Positions 35,738 to 47,834 of a DNA stretch of 64,000 bases are shown piece after piece. Origin of the DNA: Ovis canadensis (taxonomy: Eukaryota > Chordata > Mammalia > Artiodactyla > Bovidae); the NCBI RefSeq assembly GCF_042477335.2, contig NC_091245.1, positions 112,564,501 through 112,628,500 on the forward strand, written 5' to 3'. Numbering within the stretch: the stretch's first letter is position 1; each line of letters starts with the position of its first letter. The position numbers and the translations under genes are program-made. The notes under the pieces were generated by a model. The model was not told where the DNA came from, did no database searches, and saw nothing but the letters and a program-made list of their open reading frames with translations.

Positions 35738-36489
35738 ATGATCAGGTAAATATGGTGTCATATGCAGTTTCAGGTAGTGAGCTGACTCCATTTCCCCATG
35801 CTGATCTTTCAGGGAGGGTAACTACTTCCAAGACAGGAGCTCACAGATTGAGGAGAGCGGTTTTTATTGGTCATCTCCATGGTGAAAATCAGAAATGTCC
35901 CCAGTCTGAAACTGCTACAAATATGATATATCAGGGACTGTGACTTTCCTATGGCTCTTCAAAGTGTCCTGGGTGGGCGAATAATTCATTTTAATTCATG
36001 AGGGATGGGCCTGAAACTCTTAGACCACAAGGGTGCATATACATTCATTTAGATCAAATAACATGATAACAGGTTAGTAATACAATATTTGAATATAGGT
36101 TAATAATAATAATACTGATGTTCAGTGGGTAGGCCAATGTAAAGGTTTAAATAGTGAACTTACCCATAAGGGAGGAAGAGCTTGGGCGTGGAGCTGGGAG
36201 ACCAGCACTCAAACTGTGTAGATCTGATTTTCCACATTTTGTGCTCTCAGCCTACACCACACATTATCTACTTTCTACTCCTCACATGATTTAGAGTTGG
36301 CTCAGGTCAGAAATCCCCTTGGGTGGGTGCTCTGGTTAATCAGGGTGTTTCCTGACTGGGAAACCGAAAGCAGATATTCACTATCAGGGGTCTTTAACAT
36401 TTTCTGAATACCAATCCCTCTGGAAACCAGTAGAATCTATGGATCCTCTCACCAGAAAAGAGAACTAACACACATTCAAACAAAATTAT

Positions 36490-36790
36490 TTTTTTAATTT
36501 AAATTTATTGATTTCAAATTGAAGGATAATTGCTTTACAATATTGTGTTCATTTCTGCCATATATCACCATGAGCCCGCTATAGGTATATGTATATTCTC
36601 ACCCTCACGGCCCTCCCTCCCACCTCTCACCCCATACCACCCCTCTAGGTTGTCGTTTGCTCCCTGCGTCACACTAGAAATTTCCACCAACTGTCTAGTT
36701 ATACATATGATAATGGATGTTTCAGGGCTACTCTCTCAATTCGTCCCACCCTCTCCTTCTGCCCCCACAACCACAAGTCTGTTCTTAGTT
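36490..36790 (-). mobile_element. L1-like 3' UTR fragment (right arm)
   Basis: The mirror of 20120-20450. It lies 300-600 bases upstream of copy C exon 1 and is interrupted at its end by the Bov-A2 at 36796. Confidence 0.5.
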
Positions 36791-36795
36791 TCTTG

Positions 36796-36938
36796 GCTAA
36801 GTCACTTCAGTCATGTCCGATTCTGTGTGACTCCATAGACGGCAGCCGACCAGGCTCAGCTATCCCTGGGATTCTCCAGGCAGGAACACTGGAGTTGGTT
36901 GCCATTTCCTTCGCCAATGCATGAAAGTGAAAAAAAAA
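36796..36938 (+). mobile_element. Bov-A2 SINE upstream of copy C exon 1
   Basis: A single monomer starting GGCTAAGTCACTTCAGTCAT and ending ATGAAAGTGAAAAAAAA. The left arm has only a poly-T run and L1 sequence at this point, so this is specific to the right arm. It ends 160 bases before the ATG. Confidence 0.85.
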
Positions 36939-36944
36939 ACCGAT

Positions 36945-36955
36945 GGGGCTTCCTG
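36945..36955 (+). promoter_or_regulatory. Ets/kappaB-like motif upstream of exon 1
   Basis: GGGGCTTCCTG lies about 145 bases before the ATG of copy C and is also present upstream of copy A exon 1 (near 20080-20095, opposite strand). The core resembles an Ets site (reverse GGAAG) and a kappaB half. Human CD48 is reported to be NF-kappaB-responsive. That this motif is functional is inference. No TATA box is evident. Confidence 0.25.
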
Positions 36956-37097
36956 TTTTTGGTCCCCAGGCCCCACCCATGAGTTGCTGGGTGGAGAGTT
37001 CTAACCTTAAGCCCTGAATTAAAGGTGCCTTTGGTCTCTTTCTGGCTTGGCTCTGGTCTGTGTCCAGAGTTCCTGTAAAGTTCTGGAGAAGAGGAGC

Positions 37098-37179
37098 ATG
37101 TGTTCCAGAAGGCGGGAGTGGTCTCTGACTCTGGAAATTCTACTGCTGCCTCTCTTGTTCCTGGCAACCGGCAGACAAG
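37098..37179 (+). CDS. CD48: CD48 copy C exon 1: signal peptide
   Basis: The ATG is followed by MCSRRREW and a leucine-rich core (LLLPLLFLAT), a typical signal peptide matching the human CD48 start MCSRG and its leucine core. The exon ends in phase 1 before GTACTT, a weak donor shared with copy A. An A at -3 gives an acceptable start context. The last residues are GRQ, where copy A and human CD48 have SIQ, so signal cleavage may differ slightly. Confidence 0.85.
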
Positions 37180-38197
37180 GTACTTTCCACAGACTGTCCG
37201 CCTGTAACTGTGCACTGGAGGCCCAGTGAGATGAAAAAGGGAATATGGGCGTGTCTCCACCTGAAGTGGAGTAGTGGCTCCAGGCAGCAAGGATTTTCAT
37301 CCTGGCAGCGGGGTTGGGGAGTCTTCCTTAAGCTTCGGAAAATCAGGCTCCATCTCTTTTCTCAAGCGGAAGCAACACAAATAGAACTTTGGTGAGATGG
37401 AGAAGTCCTCTCCCATTTCGTGCCATGGTTAGTCATCTGTGAAGTCTCTTTGCATTACAAAGAACAGAAGGCCGCAAGGGCAGCTGCCACACTGCAGGCT
37501 CAGGGATGCCGTGATCCTTGAGACCTTCTTTGAGACCTCTGTCTATGCAAGGGGTTGTTTCATGAGCAAAAGTAAATAATGTCATTGCTCCAGAGTGAAA
37601 TCAAAATTGTGGGAAAGGAAACTTGGAAAAGATGGCTCTGTCTAGGGTCGCTGAGTGGGAGTCTGAGCAGAGGCCTCAGTAGCAGGGAAACCCTGGAACA
37701 TCTGATTAAAAGCTAAGTTCGTTCTGCCATGATTGTGTTCTATCCCCTTGTGTGGCAACTTTCCTCTTCCTGTTACAGTTGTCCAGCCCTCCACTACCTG
37801 TCTTCCGAAGTCAGCTGAGAACTGAGAGCTAAGCTATTGCCTTTCTCGCTATTCCCCCTAATAAATACTTAAGCCTTTTTCATTAAAGGTGCTTTAATGC
37901 TCACTACTGTGGCAAAAATGAGTAAAAGTGAGTTTGGGCACGGGAAACAAATATAACATTTTAAAATTATGATAGTATGTGACTCTGAGGTAGATGAGAT
38001 AGCCATACTCAAAGGAAATCCTGGTGGCTACTCATGCAAGGCCTCTCAGGGTGGCAGGACATTTGATCTGGCTTATGACTGGCTTTGGGGGAGGAAGAAA
38101 ATTTTTTTGCCCTTCTCGGATCTCTGACTGGGGTAAGAATGAAAGTGACATGAGATAAGCTAACAGGAGAAAATCAGAGTTTAATATTGTGTACATG

Positions 38198-38397
38198 CTT
38201 CCCTGGTGACTCAGAGGTTCAAGCATCTGCCTGGAAGGCAGGAGACCCGGGTTGGATCCCTGGGTCAGGAAGAGCCCCTGGAGAAGGAAATGGCAAGCCA
38301 CTCCAGTACTCTTGCCTGGAGAATCCCATGGAGGGAGGAGCCTGGTAGGCTACAGTCCATGGGGTCACAAAGAGTTGGACACGACTGAGCGACTTCA
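38198..38397 (+). mobile_element. Bov-tA SINE (right arm)
   Basis: The head is GCTTCCCTGGTGACTCAG, and it mirrors 18637-18838. Confidence 0.85.
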
Positions 38398-39087
38398 CAT
38401 GGGTGAAACCCAGAAAAATCAAGTAACTTCCTAAAATGGCTGAAGCCCTCATCTTAATATCATCCTCTGCTAAAGAGAAAAGAGAATGTTGAGGATGACA
38501 GTTTTGGGAGGTTATCAGGAAAAGCACAGCAAATAAAGGTAAGGTTGTTAGGCAGATTTAAGTTAGTGCCTTTTGCATTGATAAGAGTTTCTAGAGATTT
38601 GGTCATCCTCCTCGTCTGGTACAGAGAGGGAGACAGCTTTATTAGTGGAGATTTCCCTTACAAATATAAATGTTTCTTATGAAAGAGTAACTCGTACAAG
38701 GTTTTCAGAATGTTTACCATGTCTGCTACTTCCTTAGAAAACAACCTACTGGAAACAATTAACATGCCAAAGAGACACATCTTAGGGTGGCACAATCTGC
38801 TCCCCTACACTATGTCTAGAGACATGCTGTCTTCAGGCCTCCTGTGGCTGTGTGAGCTCCATGGGGCTTACTCAGCTCATAGGTCACTAATATGACCTTG
38901 GGAGTAGGGGCTGGTATGAAGTATTCATACGATTGTTGGGAAAGGTAGACATGCCAAAAGAAGTGGACTATCTCAACGCTTTGTCTAGACATGACGCCAT
39001 TGTGTCTAAATCTCCTCATGTGCAGAGTACGCCTGCAGATAGTTCTTTTATCTTCAGTTTATGACTCCCTCACCCCAAAGCCTGCTG

Positions 39088-39292
39088 GCCCAGTGGTTTT
39101 ACAAAAAAGCCCACCTGCCAATGCAGGAGATGTGGGTTCAATCCTTGGGTCAGGAAGACACCCTGGAGAAGGAAATGGCAACCTACTCCAGTATTCTTGC
39201 CTGGGAACTCTCAAGGGCAGAGGAGGCTGGTGGGCAACAGTCCATGGGGTCACAAAAGACTTGGACATGACTGAGTGATAAAACAACACCCC
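39088..39292 (+). mobile_element. Bov-tA SINE (right arm)
   Basis: The mirror of 17745-17950. Its tail is GACATGACTGAGTGATAAAA. Confidence 0.78.
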
Positions 39293-40959
39293 ATAACCAC
39301 ATTTTGTCTAAATTCAAGTTTGTGCTTTGCCTTGGAGGAGGTGCTTTCTCTCTTGCCTCTAGGCCTATATACATGCCTTTCCTTCTGCCTGAAATGTCCT
39401 GCATGCCCCCTCTCCAGCCCCTCCCATTCTTGGGTCACTTCCTCCCAGAAGCCTCAGTTTCCAGGTTATGGTTGGTGAACTGCTTGGCTGTCTGCTTCCT
39501 GGATCTCTTGAGCACAGGGACCTTGTCCATTGCTGAGCCTAATACAGTGCCTAGCACGTGGCATGGGCTGAATAAATAATTGTTAATCCTACGAATGAAT
39601 GACATCAAAGATGTCATTCCTTTCAGGCTATCTGTCCAGATCTTCCTGTGGGTATTCTTATTCTTTTTTTTTTCCCAGTAATGCATGTTTTTGTGGAGAT
39701 ATTTGAGAAGTATTTTTTTAAATCTCCTCTTTTGGCCCTCCTCAGACTTGAGGTTCTCAGCTCTCTGATCTCCAGGCCCACTCCTCACCAGCAGGCATCT
39801 TCCTTGTCTCCCTCTAGCACCACAAAGTGCACTAGAAGTAGCTTATTCTGGGAATCAGGAAACTTATCTTCTTTTTTCTTAATTTGATTTTTAATTGGAG
39901 GATAATTGCTGTAAGACCTATGTTCTGAGTTCTAAGCCATGGGGTTTCCTATTAGTCGTAAAAGCTTCCTGAGTCTCAATTTTCTCAACTCTATTATGGG
40001 TATAATGATATGCTCCCCATTTTGTCAAGGGGTTATTATTAAGATCAATGAAATAAAGAATGTGAAATTGCTCTGTGATTGTGACCACAATACCACAATA
40101 CAGTTTGAGACAGATAAGAGCCAGGAATATCATCAGGAAATTCCAAAGCCCAGTGCTCTCTCCTGGGCCACAGAACTGAATCTCTGCTTTCTAACCATCT
40201 TCAAACACATTTCCAAAATCTAACTCCTCATCTTGGTTCCAGCTATCTATTGCTGTGCAATAAGCCTCCATAAACCTGGGACTTCCTCACCATGCATTTG
40301 GTCACTGCGATCTGGCTGATTAAATTCATGAGACTTCCCATCTCAGGAAAGAGCACTGTACTCTTCATCTTGCCCCATGACATGCATCTGAAGTCTTGCT
40401 GCCTATTGCCAAATTACTTCCCTGAAATGTCTGTACATGTTTGCTAAACAGTTTATCCCACTAGAGAGCTGCATGTAACTACCTGTCAGTATCTTTAAAA
40501 CACCGCTTTTGATTCTTTCTTTTATGAGAAACCGCATGACTTGCTTTAGAGTATTCAGAATTTCCCCTTTAGCACTTCCTTCTTCTTCCTGGGTAGACCT
40601 TTTTGTATGAAATTGCCACTTCTTTTTGTCTGATTCCCCTCCCCTACACCATTTTAGTTTTACTTCTGTACAGACAAGAAACATGGGTAAGCATAGGAAA
40701 GGTCTGCCTCATTTATAAACTGCACATAAATACAGTTACTTCATCCTAAGCATGCAGATACATGAACAGCTACTTCTTGTTAGAATTAAATCAAAGTAGT
40801 ACATTCAATATTTTTATATCTAATAAAATATGGAAATGTTAAAAGGCAAATCAAAATATTTTTCAGTTTACTTTAAAATTAAAAAAAAAACATAAACATA
40901 CCAGAAAAAGAAATATATATATATAAGAAAATAAGGAGGAAGTGAAGAGATACCTGGAG

Positions 40960-43455
40960 AGGCAGCTTTGGAGTACAAAATGAAGCAGGGAAAAGTCTAA
41001 CAGAGTTTTGCCAAGAGAACACACTGGTCATAACAAACACCCTCTTCCAACAACACAGGAGACAACTCTACACACGGACATCACCAGATGGTCAATACCG
41101 AAATCAGAATGTTTATATTATTTGCAGGTGATGATGAAGCTCTACACAATCAGCAAAAACAAGACTGGGAGCTGACTGTGACATAGATCATGAAATCCTT
41201 ATTGCAAAATGCAGATACAAATTGAAGAAAGTAGGGAAAATTACTAGGTCATGCAGGTACGCTGCTAAGTCGCTTCAGTCGTGTCCAACTGTGCGACCCC
41301 ATAGACGGCAGCCCACCAAACTCCCCCATCCCTGGGATTCTCTAGGCAAGAGTACTGGGTTGGGATGCCATTGCCTTCATGCAGGTATGACCTAAATCAA
41401 ATCCCTTAATTGTACAGTGGAAGCGACAAATATATTCAAGGGAGTAGATCTGATAGACAGAGTGCCTGTAGAACTATGGATGGAGGTTCATAACATAGTA
41501 CAGGAAGTGGTGATCAAAATCATCTCCAAGAAAAAGAAATGCAACAATGCAAAACAGTTGTCTGAAGAGGCCTTCCAAATACCTGTGAAAAGAAGAGAAG
41601 CGAACGGCAAAGGAGAAAAGGAAAGATACAGCCATCTGAATGCAGAGTTCCAAAGAATAACAAGGAGAAACATGAAACCCTTCCTAAAGTGATCAAAGTA
41701 AAGAAATAGAGGAAAACAATAGAATGGGAGAGACCGGAGATCTTTTCAAGAAAATTAGAGATACCAAGGGAACATTTCATGCAAAGATGGCCAAAATAAA
41801 GTACAGAAATGGTATGGACCTAACAGAAGCAGAAGGTATTAAGAAGAAGTGGCAAAAAACACACAGAGGAACTATACAAAAAAGATCTTAATGACCCAGA
41901 AAACCATGATGGTGTGATCACTCATCTAGAGCCAGACATCCTGGAGTGTGAAGTCAAGTGACCCTTAGGAAGCATCACTACAAACAAAGCTAGTGGAAGT
42001 GATGGAATTCGAGCTGAGCTATTTCACATCCTGAAAGATGATGCTGTGAAAGTGTTGCACTCGATATGGCAGCAAATTTGGAAAACTCAGCAGTGGCCTC
42101 AGGACTGGAAGCGGTGATTTTCTTCCAGTCCCAAAGAAAGGCAATGCCAAAAAATGTTTGAACTATCACACCATTGTACCCATCTCACACACTAGCAAAG
42201 TAATGCTCAAAATTCTCCAAGGGAGGCTTCAACAGTATATGAACCAAGAACCTCCAGATAGTCAAGCTGGATTTAGAAAAGGCAGAGGAACCAGAGATCA
42301 AAATGCCAACATCCACTGGATCATAGAAAAAGCAAGGGAATTCCAGAAAAACATCTACTTCTGCTTCATTGACTATGGTTCATTGACACAACCTTTGACT
42401 GTGTGGATCACAACAAACTTTGGAAAACTGTTAAAGAGACAGGAACACCAGTCCACCTTACCTGCTTCCTGAGAAACCTGTTTGCAGGTCAAGAGGCAAC
42501 AGTTAGAACTGGACATGGAACAATGCACTGGTTCAAAACTGAGAAAAGAATACGTCAAGACTATATACTGTCACCCTGCTTATTTAACTTATATGCAGAG
42601 TACATCATGTGAAATGCTTGGCTGGATGAAGCACAAGCAGAAATCAAGATTGCTGAGAGAAATATCAATAACCTCAGATATGCAGATGATACCACCCTTA
42701 TGGCAGAAAGCAAAGAGGCATTAAAGAGCCATGTGATGAAGGGAAAAGGGGAGAGTGAAAACAACTGGCTTAAAACTCAACATTCACAAAATTAAGATCA
42801 TGGCATTTGGTCCCATCAATTCATGGCAAATAGATGGGGAAGAAATGGAAAGAGTGACAGACTTTATCTTGTTGAGCTCCAAAATCACTGAAGATAGTCA
42901 CTGCAGTCATGAATTTAACAGATGCTTGCTCCTTGGAAGGAAAGCTATGACAAACCTAGACAGCATCTTAAAAAGCAGAGACATTACTTTGCTGACAAAA
43001 GTCCATCTAGTCAAAGCTATGGTTTTTCCAGCAGTCATGTGTGCATGTGAGAGGTGGACTGTCAAGAAAGCTGAGCACCGAAGAATTGATGCTTTTGAAT
43101 TGTGATGTTGGAGAAGGGTCTGGAGAGTCCCTTGGACTGCAAGGAGATCCAACCATTCAATCTTAAAGGAAATCAACCCTGAATATTTATTGGAAGAACT
43201 GGTGCTAAAGCTGAAACTCCAATACTTTGGCCACTTAATGCGAAGAGCTGACTCACTGGAAAAGACCCTGATGCTGGGAAAGATGGAAGGCAGGAGGAGA
43301 AGGGGATGACAGAGGACAATATGGTTGGATGGCATCACCGACTCAATGGACATGAGTCTGAACAAGCTCTGGGAGATGGTGAAGGACAGGGAGGCCTGGA
43401 GTACTGCAGTCCATGGGATTGCAAAGAGTCAGACATGACTGAGTGACTGAACAAT
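40960..43455 (+). mobile_element. BovB LINE (right arm), broken
   Basis: The mirror of 13430-16105. Segments include VHNIVQEVVIKIISKKKK (41417-41692), FRKGRGTRDQNAN (42158-42472) and GLKLNIHKIKIM with KAEHRRIDAFEL (42755-43105), in different frames. It is inactive. Confidence 0.88.
41256..41385 (+). mobile_element. Bov-A2 SINE, single composite monomer, inside BovB
   Basis: It occupies the same target site as 15512-15775 (GCAGGTA ahead, CATGCAGGTA behind). Its first half resembles monomer 1 and its end resembles monomer 2 of the left-arm copy. Confidence 0.8.
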
Positions 43456-43865
43456 AACAACAATAAAAGGAAAATATCAATGAATTTATCTGAGTTTATT
43501 AGAAAATCCTCTGTAGAAGATTAAACCACTACTTTGATATCTCAAATTGTACTACAATGTCTGTATGCTAATTTTTGCAATCTATATTATAATAGTAATA
43601 TTACTGCATCTTTATTTAACTTGTGATTGGATTATAGGATCCTTTTAGAAGAGTAGAATTTTTTCCATTTTTTTAATGGTTAATCAAGCATTCTTTCTAC
43701 TGTTTCTATCTTGATGTGGCTTTTGAAGGCCACACTATCATTAGATATTTCATAGCAAAACTCACTGTTCCTTTTTAAATTCATTTTTACTTTATAGTGG
43801 AGTATAGTTGATTTACAATATTGTGTTAGCTTCACGTGTACAGCGAGGTGACTCTACTATACCTA

Positions 43866-44045
43866 TGAAAGTGAAAGTGAAAGCTGCGCAGTCGTGTCTG
43901 ACTCTTTGCAGCCCCATGGACTATACAATCCATGGAATTCTCCCGGCCAGAATACTGGAGTGGGTAGCCTTTCCCTTCTCCAGGGAATTTTCCCAACTCA
44001 GGGATCATACCCAGGTTTCCCACGTTGCAGGTGGATTCTTTAAGC
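43866..44045 (-). mobile_element. Bov-tA SINE, antisense (right arm)
   Basis: The mirror of 12833-13027. The tRNA-like end appears shortened. Confidence 0.75.
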
Positions 44046-44342
44046 TATACATATACATATATTCTTTCTTGTTTCATATCCTTTTCCCAAAACTCACTTT
44101 TCTTTTTGCTCTTCTCAGTCCATGAGTCTCAGCCCATTTGAGGCTGCTGGGTTTTCATTTCAAGGTTTCTCTAGCTGCTTTTCATTGCTTTGTAGATATC
44201 TGAAACCATGAATGATACACGAAGCACTCTTTTGTGTTGTATCTTTTCAGAAACAACTTTCTGGGCAGCTTCTTCACTGCTCCTCTGCTGTATATGTCAT
44301 AAGAGTCATCTTTGATTCTTTTATCCAGGATCCAACCATAAG

Positions 44343-44552
44343 ACTTCCCTGGTGGCTCAGATGGTAAAGAATCTGCCTGCAGTGCAGGAGACCCAGGTTC
44401 AATCGCTGGGACAGGAAGATCCCCTGAAGAAGGGAATGTCTACCGACTCCAATATTCTTGCCTGGGAATACCATTGACAGAGGAGCCTGGCAGGCTACAA
44501 TGCATGGAGTTACAGAGAGCTGGACACAACTAAGTGACTCACACACACAAGC
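44343..44552 (+). mobile_element. Bov-tA SINE (right arm)
   Basis: The head is GACTTCCCTGGTGGCTCAG, and it mirrors 12330-12537. Confidence 0.82.
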
Positions 44553-44886
44553 ATAAGACAGGACTCCTACACTGGCCCAGGTAGGCACATTATGATACTT
44601 AAGAAACAGTTCATTGTTCACAAGGAATTAAAAAGTAACTCAAATTTCTACTTGAAGTCTCTCAAAAGATGTTAAAAGGAATCCAGTTTATAAGCTATAG
44701 CAATACTTCCTCTTCCTATCATACACTTATCTGCCCTCTTCAGTCTTCTCAAACTATTCCATTCCTCTACAGCTCAGAGATTCTCATTCTCTTGAGCCAT
44801 AATGTTATAGAACCTCTATTTTCTAAACCAACCCGAGTGGTTCCTCATAAAGGTCAAACAAATCTTAAGAAGTAAGCAAGAGGAGG

Positions 44887-45095
44887 GCTTCCTAGGTGGC
44901 CCAGTGATAAAGAACCCATCTGTAACGCAGGAGACACAGGTTTGATCTCTGGGTCAAGAAGATCCCCTGGAGGAGAAAACAGCAACCCATTCCAGTATTC
45001 TTGCCTGGAAAATCCCATGGACAGAAAAGCCTAGCAGGTTACAGTCCAAGAGCCTGCAAAGAGTCAGATGTAGCTGAGCAACTAACACACACACA
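44887..45095 (+). mobile_element. Bov-tA SINE (right arm)
   Basis: The head is GGCTTCCTAGGTGGCCCAG, and it mirrors 11783-11996. Confidence 0.8.
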
Positions 45096-45399
45096 TACCA
45101 AGCAAAAGCAAGCTAAGTGGGATAAAAAAAAATATGACTACCTGGAGGTTATGAGGAGATGAATGGGAACACTTATGTGTAGATTTTTGTCCCATCCATT
45201 CTATATTAAAGAATAACTGTGAGCCAAGTATTCTGGGGATTCAAAATTGAGTAAGACATGGTGTTCGCCTTTGAAACGTTCACAATCTCAGTGACTCTGT
45301 GTCTGTTATATCTCCCCCCTCGTCCTCATGCTTTAGTTTGAAGTTCTTTGGAACGTGTTGGGGATATCCTGGACAAACAAGATCTTAATGTTGTAAGTT

Positions 45400-47062
45400 C
45401 AGTTCAGTAGCTCAGTCATGTCAGACTCTTTGTGACCCCATGGACTGCAGTATGCCAGGCTTCCCTGTCCTTCACCAACTCCTGGAGCTTGCTCAAACTC
45501 ATGTCCTTTGAGTCAATGATGCCATCCAATCACCTCATCCTCTGTCATCCCCTCCTTTTCCTGCCTTGAGTCTTTCCCAGCATTAGGGTCTTTTCCAACA
45601 ATTCAGCTCTTGGCATTAGCTGGCCAAAGTATTGGAGTTTCAGCTTCAACATCAGTCCTTCCAATGAATATTCAGAGTTGATTTCCTTGAGGATTGACTG
45701 GGTTGATCTCCTTGTGGTCCAAGGGACTCTCAAGAGTCTTCTCCAGCACCACCATTTAAAAGCATCAATTATTCGGCACTCAGCCTTCTTTATGGTCCAA
45801 CGCTCACATTCATACTTGACTACTGGAAAAACCATAGCTTTGACTAGACGGAACTCTGTCGGAAAAGTGATGTCTCTGCTTTTTAATATGCTGTCTAGGT
45901 TGGTCATAGCTTTTCTTCCAAGGAGCAAGCGTTTTTTCATTTCATGGTTGCAGTCACCATCTGCAATGATTTTGGAGCTCCAAAAAATAAAGTCTGTCAC
46001 TGTTTCCATTTTATCCCTATCTATTTGCCAAGAAGAGATGGGATTAGATGCCATGATCTTACTTTTTTGAGTGTTGAGTTTTAAGCCAAATTTTTCATTC
46101 TCCTCTTTCACTTTCCTCATGAGGCTCTTCAGTTTCTCTTCGTTTTCTGCCATAAGTGTGGTGTCATCTGCATATCTGAGATTATTGATATCTCTCCTGG
46201 CAATCTTGATTCCTACTTGGGCTTCATCCAGTCCAGGATTTCGCATGATGTACTCTGCATATAAGTTAAATAAGCAGGGTGACAATATATAGCCTTGATG
46301 TACTCCTTGCTCAATTTTGAACCAGTCCATTGTCTCATGTCCAGTTCTCACTCTTGTTTCTTGACCTGCATACACGTTTCTCAGGAAGCAGGTATTGTGG
46401 TCTGGTATTCCCATTTCTTGAAGAATTTTCCACAGTTTGTTGTGATCCACACAGTCAAAGTCTTTGGTGTCGTCAATAAAGCATAAGTAGCTGCTTTTCT
46501 GGAATTCTCTTGCTTTTTCTATGTTGGCAATTTGATCTCTGGTTCCTCTGCCTTTTCTAAATCCAGCTTGAATATCTGGAAGCTCTTGGTTCACATACTG
46601 TTGAAGCCTCCCTTGGAGAATTTTGAGCATTACTTTGCAAGTTGTGTGAGATGAGTGGAATTGTGCAGTTGTTCAAACATTCTTTGACATTGCCTTTCTT
46701 TGGGATTGGAATGAAAACTGACATTTTCCAGTCCAGTGGCCACTGCTGAGTTTTCCGAATTTGCTGACATATTGAGTGCAGCACTTTCACTGCATCATCT
46801 TTGAGGGGTAGCTCAGCTGGAATTCTATTGCCTTCACTAGCTTTGTTCTAAGTCATGCTTCCTAAGCCCACTTGACTCTGCATTCCAGGATTCTGGCTGT
46901 AGATGAGTGATCACACCGTTGTGGTTATCTGGGTCATTAAGATCTTTTTGTATAGTTCTTCTGAGTATTCTTGCCACCTCTTCTCAATATCTTCTGCTTC
47001 TCTTAGGTCCATACCTTTTCTGTCCTTTATTGTGCCCATCTTTGTATGAAATGTTCCCTGTT
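45400..47062 (-). mobile_element. BovB LINE (right arm) with the longest open frame of the window
   Basis: The mirror of 9808-11490. A 361-codon frame (45545-46630, minus) spans the reverse transcriptase palm: FRKGRGTRDQIAN, DDTKDFDCVDHNKLW (palm A), GVHQGYILSPCLFNLY (palm B), LRYADDTTLM (palm C with YADD) and FGLKLNTQKSKIM. It continues through the C-terminal region WTTRRSTQSILKEI. The element is 5'-truncated, so the endonuclease and most N-terminal parts are missing. It is not an autonomous LINE. Confidence 0.9.
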
Positions 47063-47519
47063 TTATTATTATGAAGCAGACTTCATTCTCACATGGAGAA
47101 ATAATGTATATTATAACTGAGTCTGAATCATAACTTCAGTCTATATGCTCTGTATTCTTTATTCCTCAGTGAGTTCATCCTCATTTTTCTTTGCCCAAGG
47201 AAGTTTCAGGTAAGTTCTCTGGTCTTACAATGGTGCTGGGGACTCTTTCTTATAATCACATGTCCTTACCAAAGACCTGGTTTGTTTTATTTTTTGCGCA
47301 TGTTGATGTCTTTTACTATATCTAGCTTATAGGTGAAAGCCTCTGCAGGAGTTGCTGCAATTTTTTTTTTTTGCCCCCTTCCACCACACTCTATACTTTC
47401 AGATTCACAGATAGGCATTCGTTCCTAAAAAAATTCTAGTCCTTATTTTACCACTGTTTTGGCACAATAAAATGAGTTTAATGGCAGGTGTTAAACATCC
47501 CAATAAGCTATGCCACAAT

Positions 47520-47705
47520 ATTCTTGGGGCTGGTGCACTGGGATGACCTGGAGGGATGGTACGGGGAGGGAGGTGGGAGGGGGGTTCAGGATGGAGAACA
47601 CCTGTATGCCCGTGGCTGATTTGACGTGTGGCAGAACCAATACAATATTGTAAAGTAATTAGCCTCTAATTAAAAAAAATAAATTTAACTTAAAAAATAG
47701 AATAA
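47520..47705 (+). mobile_element. L1 3' UTR fragment (right arm)
   Basis: It contains TTCTTGGGGCTGGTGCACTG and TTGTAAAGTAATTAGCCTC before an A-rich end. It mirrors 9170-9362. Confidence 0.65.
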
Positions 47706-47834
47706 ACTGAAGCATATGAAAAATTTTAGAAAAGAACATCTCAATAATTTATGTACAGTATAGAATATATGGATACAAAAAATAATGTAGGTAATAATAA
47801 TAAACAATACCTGACATATATTACCTACTAATCA

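Noticed and set aside
45545-46630. The 361-codon BovB frame as an active gene
   Set aside because: The element is 5'-truncated, lacks the endonuclease region and is one of two mirror copies of an old insertion.
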